Part shown: positions 1 to 7,802 of the stretch, piece by piece
Layout: each line of letters opens with the position of its first letter
Position numbering within the stretch: the first letter of the stretch is position 1
Origin: Streptomyces cyaneus
GTDB taxonomy: Bacteria > Actinomycetota > Actinomycetes > Streptomycetales > Streptomycetaceae
Reading direction: 5' to 3'
DNA length: 64,000 bases
Assembly (NCBI RefSeq): GCF_004028635.1
Contig: NZ_RQJW01000006.1
Location: 248,001 to 312,000 of the forward strand
Notes under the pieces: model-generated
The model's input: the letters and a program-made list of their open reading frames with translations, nothing else
Databases searched by the model: none
What the model was told of the DNA's origin: nothing
Position numbers and translations under genes: made by a program

Positions 1-2
1 GC

Positions 3-326
3 GACCGCGGAATCCCGGAGGAGCCGCCCCAGCTCGAGGCCTCGACGTCGGCCGCCGGGAAGATCACGCTCAGCTGGCGCGCCGCATGGGACCGGGACGA
101 CGCGGAGCTGAAGTACCTGGTCTACCGGGACGGCAAGCTCGTGGCCTCACCGACCCAGCGCTCCGCGGAGTGGAACCGCCCCACGATGACGCACACCGAC
201 TCCGTCACCCCCGGCTCCCGCCATCACTACCGGATCGCCGTCAGCGACGGCGAGAACACCTCGCCCCGGTCGAAAACGCTCGAAGTCACCGCGGCCGCCG
301 ATGGGCCTCCGAAGGAACAGCGTTGA
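3..326 (+). CDS. Fibronectin type III domain protein, C-terminal fragment
   Basis: The reading frame is open from the window edge and ends in TGA at 324-326, so only the last 107 residues are visible. They form one fibronectin type III-like beta-sandwich: an ITLSW strand, a YLVYRDG strand, then HYRIAVSDGENTSPRS near the end, which matches the Tyr-rich F/G strands of the fold. In Streptomyces such domains are usually at the end of secreted enzymes or surface proteins, but nothing visible tells the upstream function. The stop overlaps the start of the next gene (TGATG), so the two are probably translationally coupled. Confidence 0.7.
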   Translation, partial: DRGIPEEPPQLEASTSAAGKITLSWRAAWDRDDAELKYLVYRDGKLVASPTQRSAEWNRPTMTHTDSVTPGSRHHYRIAVSDGENTSPRSKTLEVTAAADGPPKEQR

Positions 327-811
327 TGGGAGAACGTCTCGGCTACGCGCCAGGGGTCTTCGACCTCTTCCATGTGGGCCATCTGAACATCCTGCGCCGG
401 GCGCGCGGGCACTGCGACCGGCTCATCGCCGGCGTCTGCTCGGACGACCTCGTGGTGCGCCTCAAAGGCAGGCCGCCCGTGGTCCCGCTCTCCGAGCGAC
501 TGCAGATCGTTCAGAGCGTGCGCTATGTGGACGAGACGTTCGTCGCGACCGTGGACGACAAGATCGGGATCTGGAAGGAAGTCGGATTCGACGTCATCTT
601 CAAAGGCGACGACTGGCTGGGCACGGAGGTCTGGACGGCTCTCGAGACCGAATTCGCGCGGGTGGGGGTGAAGGTCGTCTACTTCCCGTACACCGTGCAC
701 ACCTCGAGCACGCTGCTACGGGACGCACTCCACCTCCTCGCCCAGCGGAGCCCTTCCGAGCCTGCCGCGGGACAGCTCGCGGGACCGGGTCCGAGAGCAA
801 CGGAGGGCTGA
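326..811 (+). CDS. Cytidylyltransferase-like (TagD/RfaE-type) nucleotidyltransferase
   Basis: A 161-residue protein of the small nucleotidyltransferase family that activates glycerol-3-phosphate, heptose-1-phosphate or related substrates with CTP or ATP. The family HxGH signature is present as FDLFHVGHLN (His16, His19) after a short first beta strand. The closing TSSTLLR near residue 133 matches the family ISST-x-x-R nucleotide-binding motif. Length is close to TagD (about 130) with a Pro/Gly-rich tail of about 25 residues. ATG 326 was chosen because it overlaps the upstream stop (TGATG) and leads straight into the fold; upstream starts in the frame would add non-homologous sequence. The substrate cannot be told from sequence; a wall-polymer or lipid role is inferred. 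Confidence 0.75.
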   Translation: MGERLGYAPGVFDLFHVGHLNILRRARGHCDRLIAGVCSDDLVVRLKGRPPVVPLSERLQIVQSVRYVDETFVATVDDKIGIWKEVGFDVIFKGDDWLGTEVWTALETEFARVGVKVVYFPYTVHTSSTLLRDALHLLAQRSPSEPAAGQLAGPGPRATEG

Positions 812-856
812 CAGCAACGGAGTGCTGACACGGGGCTCCTGGCCTCGCGCGGCTGT

Positions 857-890
857 GGCCGACGGGTCTGCTGAGGCGGACCCGTCGGCC
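857..890 (+). terminator. Strong hairpin after the nucleotidyltransferase gene
   Basis: A perfect 12-bp inverted repeat, GGCCGACGGGTC at 857-868 and GACCCGTCGGCC at 879-890, with a 10-nt loop. It lies 46 bases after the stop codon. There is no clear T run, which is common for actinomycete terminators. It separates this pair from the dehydrogenase/pqq group. Confidence 0.65.
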
Positions 891-991
891 TGTCCGGCGT
901 ATCGCCCCGTCCCGCCACGTGCCGCGAGAACTTCACCCTCGTGGCTCACCACGGGTGGCGGCACGCTCACGCCTCGTAAAGATTGCTGTGC

Positions 992-2119
992 ATGGCATAT
1001 TCAGGCTCCTGGGTGCGGTATTCATCCCGGTTCCGCATACCTTCGCTCACTGCCGCGGCCGCCCTGCTGGCGGCCTGTCTGGCGCAGCCGGCATCGGCGG
1101 GCGCCGCACCGTCCGCCACCGCCGCGGCCACGGATCCCGCCCCCCGCGCCGCCGTCGGCGTAGCCACGTTGTCCACGGGCTGGTCCAACCCGTGGGCCAT
1201 CGCATTCCTGCCGGACGGACGCTCGGCACTGGTGACCGAGAACGAGACCTCCCGGGTCTTCCGCCTCCGCGACGACGGCTCCAGAACCCTGGTCGGCAAG
1301 GTGCCGCACATGGTCCTCTTCCAGCCCGGAGACTCGGCCAAGGGCGGGCTGCTAGGGGCCGCGCTGTCTCCGACGTGGGACGGCGCCAAGGACAAGCGTG
1401 TGTTCTTCATGCACACCACCGCGACCGAGACCCGGGTCGTGCGGATGCACTACGACGGCAAGGCGCTCAGCGGCTACACCGTGGTGCTCGGAGGGCTCAG
1501 GCGGGGCTCGAACCACCACGGCGGCAAGATCGCCTTCGGGCCCGACGGCTATCTCTACGTCACGACCGGTGAGGCCACGCAGGCGCAGCTCGCGCAGGAC
1601 AAGAACTCGATCAACGGCAAGATCCTGCGGATCACCAAGTCCGGCGCCCCGGCTCCCGGCAACCCGTTCGGCAACCACATCTACAGCTACGGCCACCGCA
1701 ATCCGCAGGGCCTGGCCTGGGACAGCAAGGGCCGGCTGTGGTCGGTGGAGATCGGCCAGGAAACGACGGACGAACTCAACCTGATCGAGCCGGGCCGCAA
1801 CTACGGCTGGCCGAGCTGCGAGGGCCACTGCACCGACAAGGGCATGACCAACCCGAAGGTCACCTGGGATCACACCACCGCCCCCGCCCAGATCGCGGTC
1901 GTGGGGGACAACCTCTACGTGTCGACCCTGCGCGGCTACCAGCTGTGGCGCATCCCGGCCGACGCGGCAGCCGGGGGCACGGGCGACGCCGTGAAGACCT
2001 TCATCTTCGGCGGCCACGCCCTCCGCGCCCTCGCCAAGGTCCCCGGCCGGAACGAGCTGTGGCTGGGCACGTCGAGAAGCGCGGACGGCGACATGATCAT
2101 CCGCGTGAGCGTCGAGTAA
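992..2119 (+). CDS. PQQ-dependent soluble aldose (glucose/sorbosone-type) dehydrogenase, exported
   Basis: A 375-residue six-bladed beta-propeller dehydrogenase of the GdhB/Asd family, which oxidises sugars outside the membrane with pyrroloquinoline quinone. Family landmarks: STGWSNPWAIAFLPDG at the first blade, NHHGGKIAFGPDGYLYV (the region carrying the catalytic His), GHRNPQGLAW, and NYGWPSCEGH. The N-terminus is a signal peptide with a hydrophobic run; it contains LAAC, a possible lipobox, and also an ASAGA signal-peptidase I-like site, so lipoprotein or secreted forms are both possible. The start is uncertain: ATG 992 is used, TTG 983 and GTG 1013 are alternatives. The gene ends 28 bp before pqqA, so enzyme and cofactor genes are probably co-transcribed. 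Confidence 0.85.
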   Translation: MAYSGSWVRYSSRFRIPSLTAAAALLAACLAQPASAGAAPSATAAATDPAPRAAVGVATLSTGWSNPWAIAFLPDGRSALVTENETSRVFRLRDDGSRTLVGKVPHMVLFQPGDSAKGGLLGAALSPTWDGAKDKRVFFMHTTATETRVVRMHYDGKALSGYTVVLGGLRRGSNHHGGKIAFGPDGYLYVTTGEATQAQLAQDKNSINGKILRITKSGAPAPGNPFGNHIYSYGHRNPQGLAWDSKGRLWSVEIGQETTDELNLIEPGRNYGWPSCEGHCTDKGMTNPKVTWDHTTAPAQIAVVGDNLYVSTLRGYQLWRIPADAAAGGTGDAVKTFIFGGHALRALAKVPGRNELWLGTSRSADGDMIIRVSVE

Positions 2120-2147
2120 CCCTCCCGGCAGAAAGGGCGCAGGACCG

Positions 2148-2279
2148 ATGAACGAAACCGACGAGCCCGTCGAGCAGGCCCCCTCGAAGGAGACGGAACA
2201 GTCCACCTGGCAGGCCCCCGCCCACGAGGTCATCGACACCGCGCTGGAGGTCACCGCCTACTCCCTCAACTCCCGCTAG
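2148..2279 (+). CDS. pqqA: PqqA, peptide precursor of PQQ
   Basis: A 43-residue peptide whose side chains are turned into the redox cofactor PQQ. The diagnostic Glu-x-x-x-Tyr pair is present as EVTAY (Glu34, Tyr38), nine and five residues from the C-terminus, in the context TALEVTAYSLNSR. The N-terminal half is acidic and Gln-rich and probably acts as the leader that PqqD binds. A ribosome-binding AAAGG lies about 12 bases upstream of the ATG. It is longer than many proteobacterial PqqA peptides (23-29 residues) owing to the N-terminal extension. It is followed after 8 bases by pqqB. Confidence 0.93.
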   Translation: MNETDEPVEQAPSKETEQSTWQAPAHEVIDTALEVTAYSLNSR

Positions 2280-2287
2280 CCGCCGCC

Positions 2288-3187
2288 GTGCTGCTGCTGG
2301 TACTCGGCACCGCCGCCGGCGGCGGCATACCCCAGTGGAACTGCGCGTGCCCTGGATGCTCCGGGGCCCGCGCCCACCCGCACCGCCGCCGCCGGCACGC
2401 CTCGCTCGCCGTACGGACGGGCGAGGGGCGCTGGTACGTCGTCAACGCGACCCCCGACATCGGCGACCAGATCGAGGACCGCCCCGAGCTCCACCCGGGG
2501 CCCGGCCCCCGCCAGACCCCGATCGCCGGCGTGATCCTCACCGACGCCGAACTCGACCACACCCTGGGCATCGCACGCCTGCGTGAGGCGATCGGCCTCC
2601 AGGTGACGGCCACGGCCCCCGTCCGCCAGGCCCTGCTGGAGCGCCTGCGCCTCGGCGAAGTGCTCGCGCCCTACACCGACGTGACCTGGCGGGAGCTGCC
2701 CGGACACGGCGCCGAGTCGCTCGAGGGCAGCTCGTCCGGCCTGCAGATCAGCGGCATCCCGGTGTCCGGAAAGCGCCCGCGCTACGCCGCAGACGCCCCG
2801 GACGACGACGCCTGGGTCGTCGCGCTACGCCTGTACGACCCCGTCTCCGGCGCTTGCGCCCTCTACGCCCCCGCACTGGCCGCCTGGCCCGACCGCCTCC
2901 AGCAGGCCGCCGCCGAGGCCGACTGCGTGATCGTCGACGGCACCTTCTGGGACGACGAGGAGCCCCGCCGTACCGGCATCTCCTCCCGCACCGCCACCGG
3001 CATGGGCCACCTGCCCATCGACGGACCGGGCGGCACGGCCGACCGCCTCGCCGCCCTCCCCGCCCGATGCCTCTACACGCACCTCAACAACACCAACCCC
3101 CTCGTCGACCCGGCGGCTCCCCAGCACAAGCGGCTCGCCCGGCTCGGCATCGAGGTGGCGTACGACGGGATGGTGATCGAGCTTTGA
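2288..3187 (+). CDS. pqqB: PqqB, metallo-beta-lactamase-fold enzyme of PQQ synthesis
   Basis: A 299-residue protein with a GTG start. PqqB proteins have the metallo-beta-lactamase fold and hydroxylate the crosslinked Glu-Tyr intermediate. The first strand and glycine loop, VLGTAAGGGIPQWNC, are the family signature, and the structural zinc motif CxCxxC is at Cys19, Cys21 and Cys24. Further landmarks are ILTDAELDHTLGI, DCVIVDGTFWDDEE, GHLPIDGPGG and YTHLNNTNPL, the last four marking the usual active-site loops. Its stop overlaps the TTG start proposed for pqqC. Confidence 0.95.
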   Translation: MLLLVLGTAAGGGIPQWNCACPGCSGARAHPHRRRRHASLAVRTGEGRWYVVNATPDIGDQIEDRPELHPGPGPRQTPIAGVILTDAELDHTLGIARLREAIGLQVTATAPVRQALLERLRLGEVLAPYTDVTWRELPGHGAESLEGSSSGLQISGIPVSGKRPRYAADAPDDDAWVVALRLYDPVSGACALYAPALAAWPDRLQQAAAEADCVIVDGTFWDDEEPRRTGISSRTATGMGHLPIDGPGGTADRLAALPARCLYTHLNNTNPLVDPAAPQHKRLARLGIEVAYDGMVIEL

Positions 3188-3918
3188 GCACAGCCGTGAA
3201 CACGAGACCTGCCCCGCTTCCGGAGCCTTGGAGCCACGCGGAGTTCGAGGCACGCCTGCGCGCGGTGGGGGAGGAGCGCTACCACCACCGCCACCCCTTC
3301 AACCTCCGGATGCACAGCGGCGACCTCAGCCCTGACGAACTCCGCCGCTGGATCGTCAACCGCTTCCACTACCAGCGCCACATCCCCGTCAAGGACGCCC
3401 TGATCACCGCCAAACTGGACAGCCCCGAGCTGCGCCGGATGTGGCTGCGCCGCATCCAGGACCACGACGGGCCGCAGGACGGGGAGGGCGGCATAGAGCG
3501 CTGGCTGCGGCTCGGCGAGGCAGCCGGCGTGGACCGCGAGAAGCTGCTGCGCTCCGACTCCGTGCTGCCGGGCGTACGGCTGGCGGTCGACGGATACATC
3601 AACTTCTGCCGGCTGCGCTCCCCCCTCGAAGCCGTCGCCGCCTCACTCACCGAACTGTCCGCCCCGGAGCTCATGCGCACCCGCATAGACGCCTTCGAAC
3701 GCCACTACCCCTGGATCGAAGCCGAGGGCCTCGCCTACTTCCGCAGCCGTGTCGCCCAGGGGCGGCGCGACAGCCGGGAGGCACTCGACCTGGTGCTGAC
3801 CTGGGCCCGCAGCCGGGACGACCAGGAGCGGGCCGTGGCCGGGCTGCGCTTCAAGTGCGACGTCCTGTGGTCGCTGCTGGACGCCGTGGACCGGGCGGGC
3901 CCCCGGGAGCAGGAGTGA
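3184..3918 (+). CDS. pqqC: PqqC, pyrroloquinoline-quinone synthase
   Basis: A 244-residue all-helical, cofactor-free oxidase that catalyses the last ring closure and eight-electron oxidation to PQQ. Conserved stretches include HPFNLRMHSGDLS, WIVNRFHYQRHIPVKDA, RIQDHDG, and LKCDVLW-like sequence near the C-terminus (here LRFKCDVLWSLLDA). Length matches the family (about 250). The start is either TTG 3184, which overlaps the pqqB stop, or GTG 3196; both keep the whole fold. The stop overlaps the GTG of pqqD (GTGA), so translation is coupled. Confidence 0.95.
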   Translation: MSTAVNTRPAPLPEPWSHAEFEARLRAVGEERYHHRHPFNLRMHSGDLSPDELRRWIVNRFHYQRHIPVKDALITAKLDSPELRRMWLRRIQDHDGPQDGEGGIERWLRLGEAAGVDREKLLRSDSVLPGVRLAVDGYINFCRLRSPLEAVAASLTELSAPELMRTRIDAFERHYPWIEAEGLAYFRSRVAQGRRDSREALDLVLTWARSRDDQERAVAGLRFKCDVLWSLLDAVDRAGPREQE

Positions 3919-4187
3919 CGGCGGCACCCGGGACCGACTGGCGGCCCGCGCTCGCCCCCGCCGTCGTGCGGCGGCACGACCCCGTACGCGACGCCGACCT
4001 GCTGCTCCTCCCGGAGCGCGTCGGCGTCCTGACGGGCTCCGCCGCAGCGGTCGTCGGTCTGTGCGACGGCACCCGCGGAGTGGACGACATCGTCGACGAC
4101 CTGGCCGAACGCTTCCCCGGCGCCCCGGTGGCCACCGACGTCCCCCCGTTCCTCGAACGCCTGCGCAAGGAGGGCTGGCTCCGATGA
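3915..4187 (+). CDS. pqqD: PqqD, PQQ peptide chaperone
   Basis: A 90-residue RiPP recognition element that presents PqqA to the radical SAM enzyme PqqE. Typical features are the opening WRPALAPAVVRRHDPVRDADLLLLPE, the strand-rich middle LTGSAAAVVGLCDGTRGVDDIV, and the closing FLERLRKEGWL. The GTG start overlaps the pqqC stop and its own stop overlaps the ATG of pqqE. Confidence 0.95.
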   Translation: MTAAPGTDWRPALAPAVVRRHDPVRDADLLLLPERVGVLTGSAAAVVGLCDGTRGVDDIVDDLAERFPGAPVATDVPPFLERLRKEGWLR

Positions 4188-5302
4188 CCTCTGCCACCCC
4201 CTCGCCCGCCCGCCCCTGGGCCCTGCTGGCCGAGCTCACCCACGCCTGCCCGCTGCACTGCGGCTACTGCTCCAACCCCCTTGAACTGACGCGCCGTTCG
4301 CGGGAGCTGACCACCGAACAGTGGACGGACGTGATGCGCCAGGCGGGCGAGCTCGGCGTCGTCCACACACACCTCTCGGGCGGCGAGCCGCTGCTGCGCC
4401 GGGACCTGGAACGGATCGTCACCGCCGCCGAGGCCGCCGGCATCTACACCCAGCTGGTCACCAGCGGCGTGGGCCTGGACCAGGCCCGCCTGGACGCGCT
4501 CGCCTCCGCCGGGCTGCGCAGCGTCCAGTTGTCCGTCCAGCACGCCGACCCGCGCGCCTCGGACCGGATCGGCGGACACCGGTCGTTCGCCGAGAAGGAA
4601 CGGGCCGCCCAGCTCGTACGGGCCGCCGGCCTCCCCCTCGGCCTCAACGTCGTCCTGCACCGCGAGAACCTCGACGCCGTCGACGACCTGATCGAGCTGG
4701 GCATCTCCTGGGGCGCGGACCGCATCGAACTGGCCAACGTCCAGTTCTACGGCTGGGGCCTGCTCAACCGCGCCGCGCTGCTGCCCACGCGCGCCCAGAT
4801 CGCCGGTGCGCGGGACGCCGTCGAGCGGTGGCGGGACAGGCTCGCCACGGGTCCCGAGCTGGTCTGGGTCGTCCCCGACTACTTCGACGGTGTGGCCAAG
4901 CCCTGCATGGGCGGCTGGGGAGCGGTCTCGCTCACCGTCACCCCGGACGGCACCGTCCTGCCCTGCCCGGCCGCCGCCGCGCTGCCCGACCTGGACCCCC
5001 CGAACATCCGGGACCATCCCCTGCACTGGATCTGGGACCACTCCAAGGCGTTCACCCGCTACCGCGGAACCGACTGGATGGCCGACCCCTGCCGCAGCTG
5101 TTCCCGACGGGACGAGGACTTCGGTGGCTGCCGCTGCCAGGCGTACGCGCTCACCGGCGATGCCGGCCGTACCGACCCCGCGTGCCGGTTGTCCCCGGAG
5201 CACGGGGTGATCCGGGCGCTGGCGGACGAGGGCGCGGACGCAACCGCTCCGGTCAGGCGGCGCGTACCCGGTCGGTCCGAGGGCGCGGCCGCCCGGGTTT
5301 GA
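4184..5302 (+). CDS. pqqE: PqqE, radical SAM enzyme linking Glu and Tyr of PqqA
   Basis: A 372-residue radical SAM protein that makes the first carbon-carbon bond between Glu and Tyr of PqqA. The [4Fe-4S]-binding CxxxCxxC is at Cys22, Cys26 and Cys29 (CPLHCGYC), followed by HLSGGEPLLRRDL, the SAM-binding GGE region. The C-terminal SPASM part holds further Cys residues in VLPCPAAAALPDL and CRSCSRRDEDFGGCRCQ, which bind the auxiliary clusters. ATG 4184 overlaps the pqqD stop. The TGA lies inside the predicted promoter of the ribosomal cluster, so the pqq operon ends exactly where the S10 control region begins. No separate pqqF protease gene is visible. Confidence 0.95.
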   Translation: MTSATPSPARPWALLAELTHACPLHCGYCSNPLELTRRSRELTTEQWTDVMRQAGELGVVHTHLSGGEPLLRRDLERIVTAAEAAGIYTQLVTSGVGLDQARLDALASAGLRSVQLSVQHADPRASDRIGGHRSFAEKERAAQLVRAAGLPLGLNVVLHRENLDAVDDLIELGISWGADRIELANVQFYGWGLLNRAALLPTRAQIAGARDAVERWRDRLATGPELVWVVPDYFDGVAKPCMGGWGAVSLTVTPDGTVLPCPAAAALPDLDPPNIRDHPLHWIWDHSKAFTRYRGTDWMADPCRSCSRRDEDFGGCRCQAYALTGDAGRTDPACRLSPEHGVIRALADEGADATAPVRRRVPGRSEGAAARV

Positions 5303-5326
5303 CCTTCGTCACCCTCGGGGTATTCT
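5299..5326 (+). promoter_or_regulatory. Candidate sigma-HrdB promoter of the S10 ribosomal cluster
   Basis: TTGACC at 5299-5304 and TATTCT at 5321-5326, separated by 16 bases, fit the vegetative TTGACN / TANNNT pattern; reading the -35 as TTTGAC one base earlier gives 17. A second, weaker candidate is TTGGCC 5338-5343 with CAGACT 5363-5368. Transcription from here would give a leader of about 370 bases before rpsJ. Confidence 0.5.
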
Positions 5327-5707
5327 CTCCGGCTCGATTGGCCAGCCCCCTGCCCCATATGGCAGACTGTCCGAGTTGCTCGGTCGAGTGTTGATGCTGC
5401 GCGCCTCCCGCCGGGAGGACCGGAAGCGAGTCCCACAGTACTCGTCGCCCTAACTGCCGTAAGGCAGCGCTGGGGCGGACGTACGGGAATCTTTCGGGAA
5501 GTGTCAGTGCGGCGCCGGCCAGGCATCCGGTGGGCCTCCTCGCCCCCGGCTTGCGGTTCCGGAAGGGCCGTGCTCCCCGGCAAGGGATGTTCGAACAAGG
5601 GACATCTGTGTCAGCGAGAGCGCGACACGCCCGACCGCGTGGGTCGGAGAAGAGGGACGGGAACACCGGGTTCCAGAGCGTTAGAGAGACAGGACTACTG
5701 AGTAGCC
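5327..5707 (+). promoter_or_regulatory. Long untranslated leader of the S10 cluster
   Basis: No gene is supported in this stretch. It contains two small hairpins: CCTCCC 5404-5409 with GGGAGG 5413-5418, and CTGCC 5454-5458 with GGCAG 5463-5467 around a GTAA loop. The 5480-5700 part is A/G-rich near the gene and holds no convincing reading frame with a ribosome site. A long leader is usual for this cluster, where L4-type feedback is known in other bacteria; a specific control element here is inference. Confidence 0.4.
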
Positions 5708-6016
5708 ATGGCGGGACAGAAGATCCGCATCCGGCTCAAGGCCTACGACCACGAGGTCATCGACTCCTCGGCGAAGAAGATCGTCGAGACGGTGACGCGC
5801 ACTGGTGCGTCGGTCGCGGGCCCGGTGCCGCTGCCCACTGAGAAGAACGTGTACTGCGTCATCAAGTCGCCGCACAAGTACAAGGACTCGCGCGAGCACT
5901 TCGAGATGCGCACGCACAAGCGCCTGATCGACATCCTCGACCCGACCCCCAAGACCGTTGACTCTCTGATGCGACTCGACCTCCCGGCCGGTGTCGACAT
6001 CGAGATCAAGCTCTGA
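5708..6016 (+). CDS. rpsJ: 30S ribosomal protein S10 (NusE)
   Basis: A 102-residue protein of the 30S head, also the NusE partner of NusB and NusG in antitermination. It is full length, from MAGQKIRIRLKAYDHEVID through the conserved loop PLPTEKNVYCVI (the extended loop that enters the head), to DLPAGVDIEIKL. It is the first gene of the cluster; rplC follows after 17 bases. Confidence 0.99.
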   Translation: MAGQKIRIRLKAYDHEVIDSSAKKIVETVTRTGASVAGPVPLPTEKNVYCVIKSPHKYKDSREHFEMRTHKRLIDILDPTPKTVDSLMRLDLPAGVDIEIKL

Positions 6017-6033
6017 GGGCTGGTGATCTGAGA

Positions 6034-6678
6034 ATGGCTAAGCAGATCAAGGGCATCCTGGGCGAGAAGCTCGGCATGACGCAGGTGTGGGACGAGAACA
6101 ACCGTGTTGTTCCGGTCACCGTCGTCAAGGCCGGCCCCAACGTCGTGACCCAGGTTCGTACCAACGACGTCGACGGCTACGAGTCGGTCCAGATCGCCTT
6201 CGGCGAGATCGACCCGCGCAAGGTGAACAAGCCCCTCAAGGGCCACTTCGCCAAGGCCGACGTCACCCCCCGTCGCCACCTCGTCGAGATCCGCACCGCT
6301 GACGCCTCCGAGTACACGCTCGGCCAGGAAGTCACGGCCGAGGTCTTCGAGGCCGGCGTGAAGGTCGACGTCACCGGCAAGAGCAAGGGCAAGGGCTTCG
6401 CCGGTGTCATGAAGCGTCACAACTTCAAGGGCCTCGGCGCCGGTCACGGCACCCAGCGCAAGCACCGCTCTCCCGGTTCCATCGGTGGCTGCGCCACCCC
6501 GGGCCGTGTGTTCAAGGGCCTCCGCATGGCGGGTCGCATGGGCAACGAGCGGGTCACCACCCAGAACCTGACCGTCCACGCCGTTGACGCGGAGAAGGGT
6601 CTGCTGCTCATCAAGGGCGCGGTTCCCGGTCCGAACGGCGGCCTCGTCCTGGTCCGCACCGCGGCCAAGGGGGCCTGA
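6034..6678 (+). CDS. rplC: 50S ribosomal protein L3
   Basis: A 214-residue protein that binds the 3' part of 23S rRNA near the peptidyl-transferase centre and helps start 50S assembly. It opens with KGILGEKLGMTQVWDE and carries the long loop HNFKGLGAGHGTQRKHRSPGSIGGCATPGRVFKG, whose Gln is a methylation site in other bacteria. It sits 8 bases before rplD. Confidence 0.99.
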   Translation: MAKQIKGILGEKLGMTQVWDENNRVVPVTVVKAGPNVVTQVRTNDVDGYESVQIAFGEIDPRKVNKPLKGHFAKADVTPRRHLVEIRTADASEYTLGQEVTAEVFEAGVKVDVTGKSKGKGFAGVMKRHNFKGLGAGHGTQRKHRSPGSIGGCATPGRVFKGLRMAGRMGNERVTTQNLTVHAVDAEKGLLLIKGAVPGPNGGLVLVRTAAKGA

Positions 6679-6686
6679 GGTAACCG

Positions 6687-7343
6687 ATGAGCACTGTTGA
6701 CATCCTTTCGCCGGCGGGCGACAAGGCCGGTACCGTCGAGCTCCCCGCGGAGATCTTCGACGTAGAGAAGATCAGCGTCCCGCTGCTTCACCAGGTCGTC
6801 GTCGCGCAGCTGGCCGCTGCCCGCCAGGGCACGCACAAGACCAAGACGCGTGGCGAGGTCCGTGGTGGTGGCAAGAAGCCTTACCGCCAGAAGGGCACCG
6901 GTCGCGCCCGTCAGGGTTCGACCCGCGCGCCGCAGTTCGCCGGTGGTGGCGTCGTGCACGGTCCCGTGCCGCGTGACTACTCGCAGCGGACCCCGAAGAA
7001 GATGAAGGCCGCGGCCCTGCGCCACGCCCTCACCGACCGGGCCCGCAACAACCGCATCCACGTCGTCTCCGGCGTGATCGAGGGCGAGAACCCGTCCACG
7101 AAGGCCGCCAAGAGCCTGTTCGGCAAGATCTCGGAGCGCAAGAACCTGCTCCTGGTCGTCGAGCGCGCCGATGAGGCCGCGTGGCTGTCCGCCCGCAACC
7201 TGCCCCAGGTCCACATCCTGGAGCCGGGCCAGCTGAACACGTACGACGTTCTCGTCTCGGACGACGTGGTCTTCACCCAGGCCGCGCTCGAGTCCTTCGT
7301 GTCGGGCCCGAAGGCCAATGACACCGAAGGGAGCGAGGCCTGA
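6687..7343 (+). CDS. rplD: 50S ribosomal protein L4
   Basis: A 218-residue protein lining the exit tunnel. The tunnel loop is recognisable as KTKTRGEVRGGGKKPYRQKGTGRARQGSTRAPQF, the segment where macrolide-resistance changes occur in other species. L4 represses its own operon in E. coli; no equivalent site was identified here. The stop codon TGA overlaps the ATG of rplW. Confidence 0.99.
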   Translation: MSTVDILSPAGDKAGTVELPAEIFDVEKISVPLLHQVVVAQLAAARQGTHKTKTRGEVRGGGKKPYRQKGTGRARQGSTRAPQFAGGGVVHGPVPRDYSQRTPKKMKAAALRHALTDRARNNRIHVVSGVIEGENPSTKAAKSLFGKISERKNLLLVVERADEAAWLSARNLPQVHILEPGQLNTYDVLVSDDVVFTQAALESFVSGPKANDTEGSEA

Positions 7344-7762
7344 TGGCTATCCGTCACCCCGCCATTGCCTCGAAGGCCGCGAAGAAGGCCAAGGCCGCTC
7401 GCGTCGCCAAGGCGCGTCGCCACGCCGCCGAGGGCAAGAACACCGTCGTCACGCCGGCGAGCAAGGCGTTCACGGACCTCCGTGACATCCTGATCAAGCC
7501 GGTCGTGTCCGAGAAGAGCTACGCGCTCCTCGACGAGAACAAGTACACGTTCGTCGTCGCCCCGGGCAGCAACAAGACCCAGATCAAGCAGGCCGTCGAG
7601 ACGGTCTTCGAGGTCAAGGTCACCGGGGTCAACACGATCAACCGCCAGGGCAAGCGCAAGCGGACCCGCACGGGCTTCGGCCAGCGCGCGTCCACCAAGC
7701 GCGCGATCGTGACCCTCGCTGAGGGCGACCGTATCGACATCTTCGGCGGTCCGACCGCCTAA
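7343..7762 (+). CDS. rplW: 50S ribosomal protein L23 with basic N-terminal extension
   Basis: A 139-residue protein at the tunnel exit, the docking point for trigger factor and SRP. The L23 domain begins near residue 45 (FTDLRDILIKPVVSEKSYALL) and ends at EGDRIDIFGG. The first 40 residues form a Lys/Ala/Arg-rich extension (IASKAAKKAKAARVAKARR) absent from E. coli L23. TAA is followed by two adjacent hairpins before rplB. Confidence 0.98.
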   Translation: MAIRHPAIASKAAKKAKAARVAKARRHAAEGKNTVVTPASKAFTDLRDILIKPVVSEKSYALLDENKYTFVVAPGSNKTQIKQAVETVFEVKVTGVNTINRQGKRKRTRTGFGQRASTKRAIVTLAEGDRIDIFGGPTA

Positions 7763-7792
7763 GGGCGGTCCGGATCGTCCGATATCGGACGA
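7753..7792 (+). promoter_or_regulatory. Two back-to-back hairpins between rplW and rplB
   Basis: Hairpin 1 is GACCGCC 7753-7759 with GGCGGTC 7764-7770; its four-base loop TAAG contains the rplW stop codon. Hairpin 2 is the perfect 18-nt palindrome TCGTCCGATATCGGACGA at 7775-7792, which folds with an ATAT loop and reaches into the GAGGA ribosome site of rplB (7791-7795). The arrangement could tie rplB translation to passage of ribosomes from rplW; this is inferred. Confidence 0.5.
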
Positions 7793-7802
7793 GGACTGAG
7801 AA

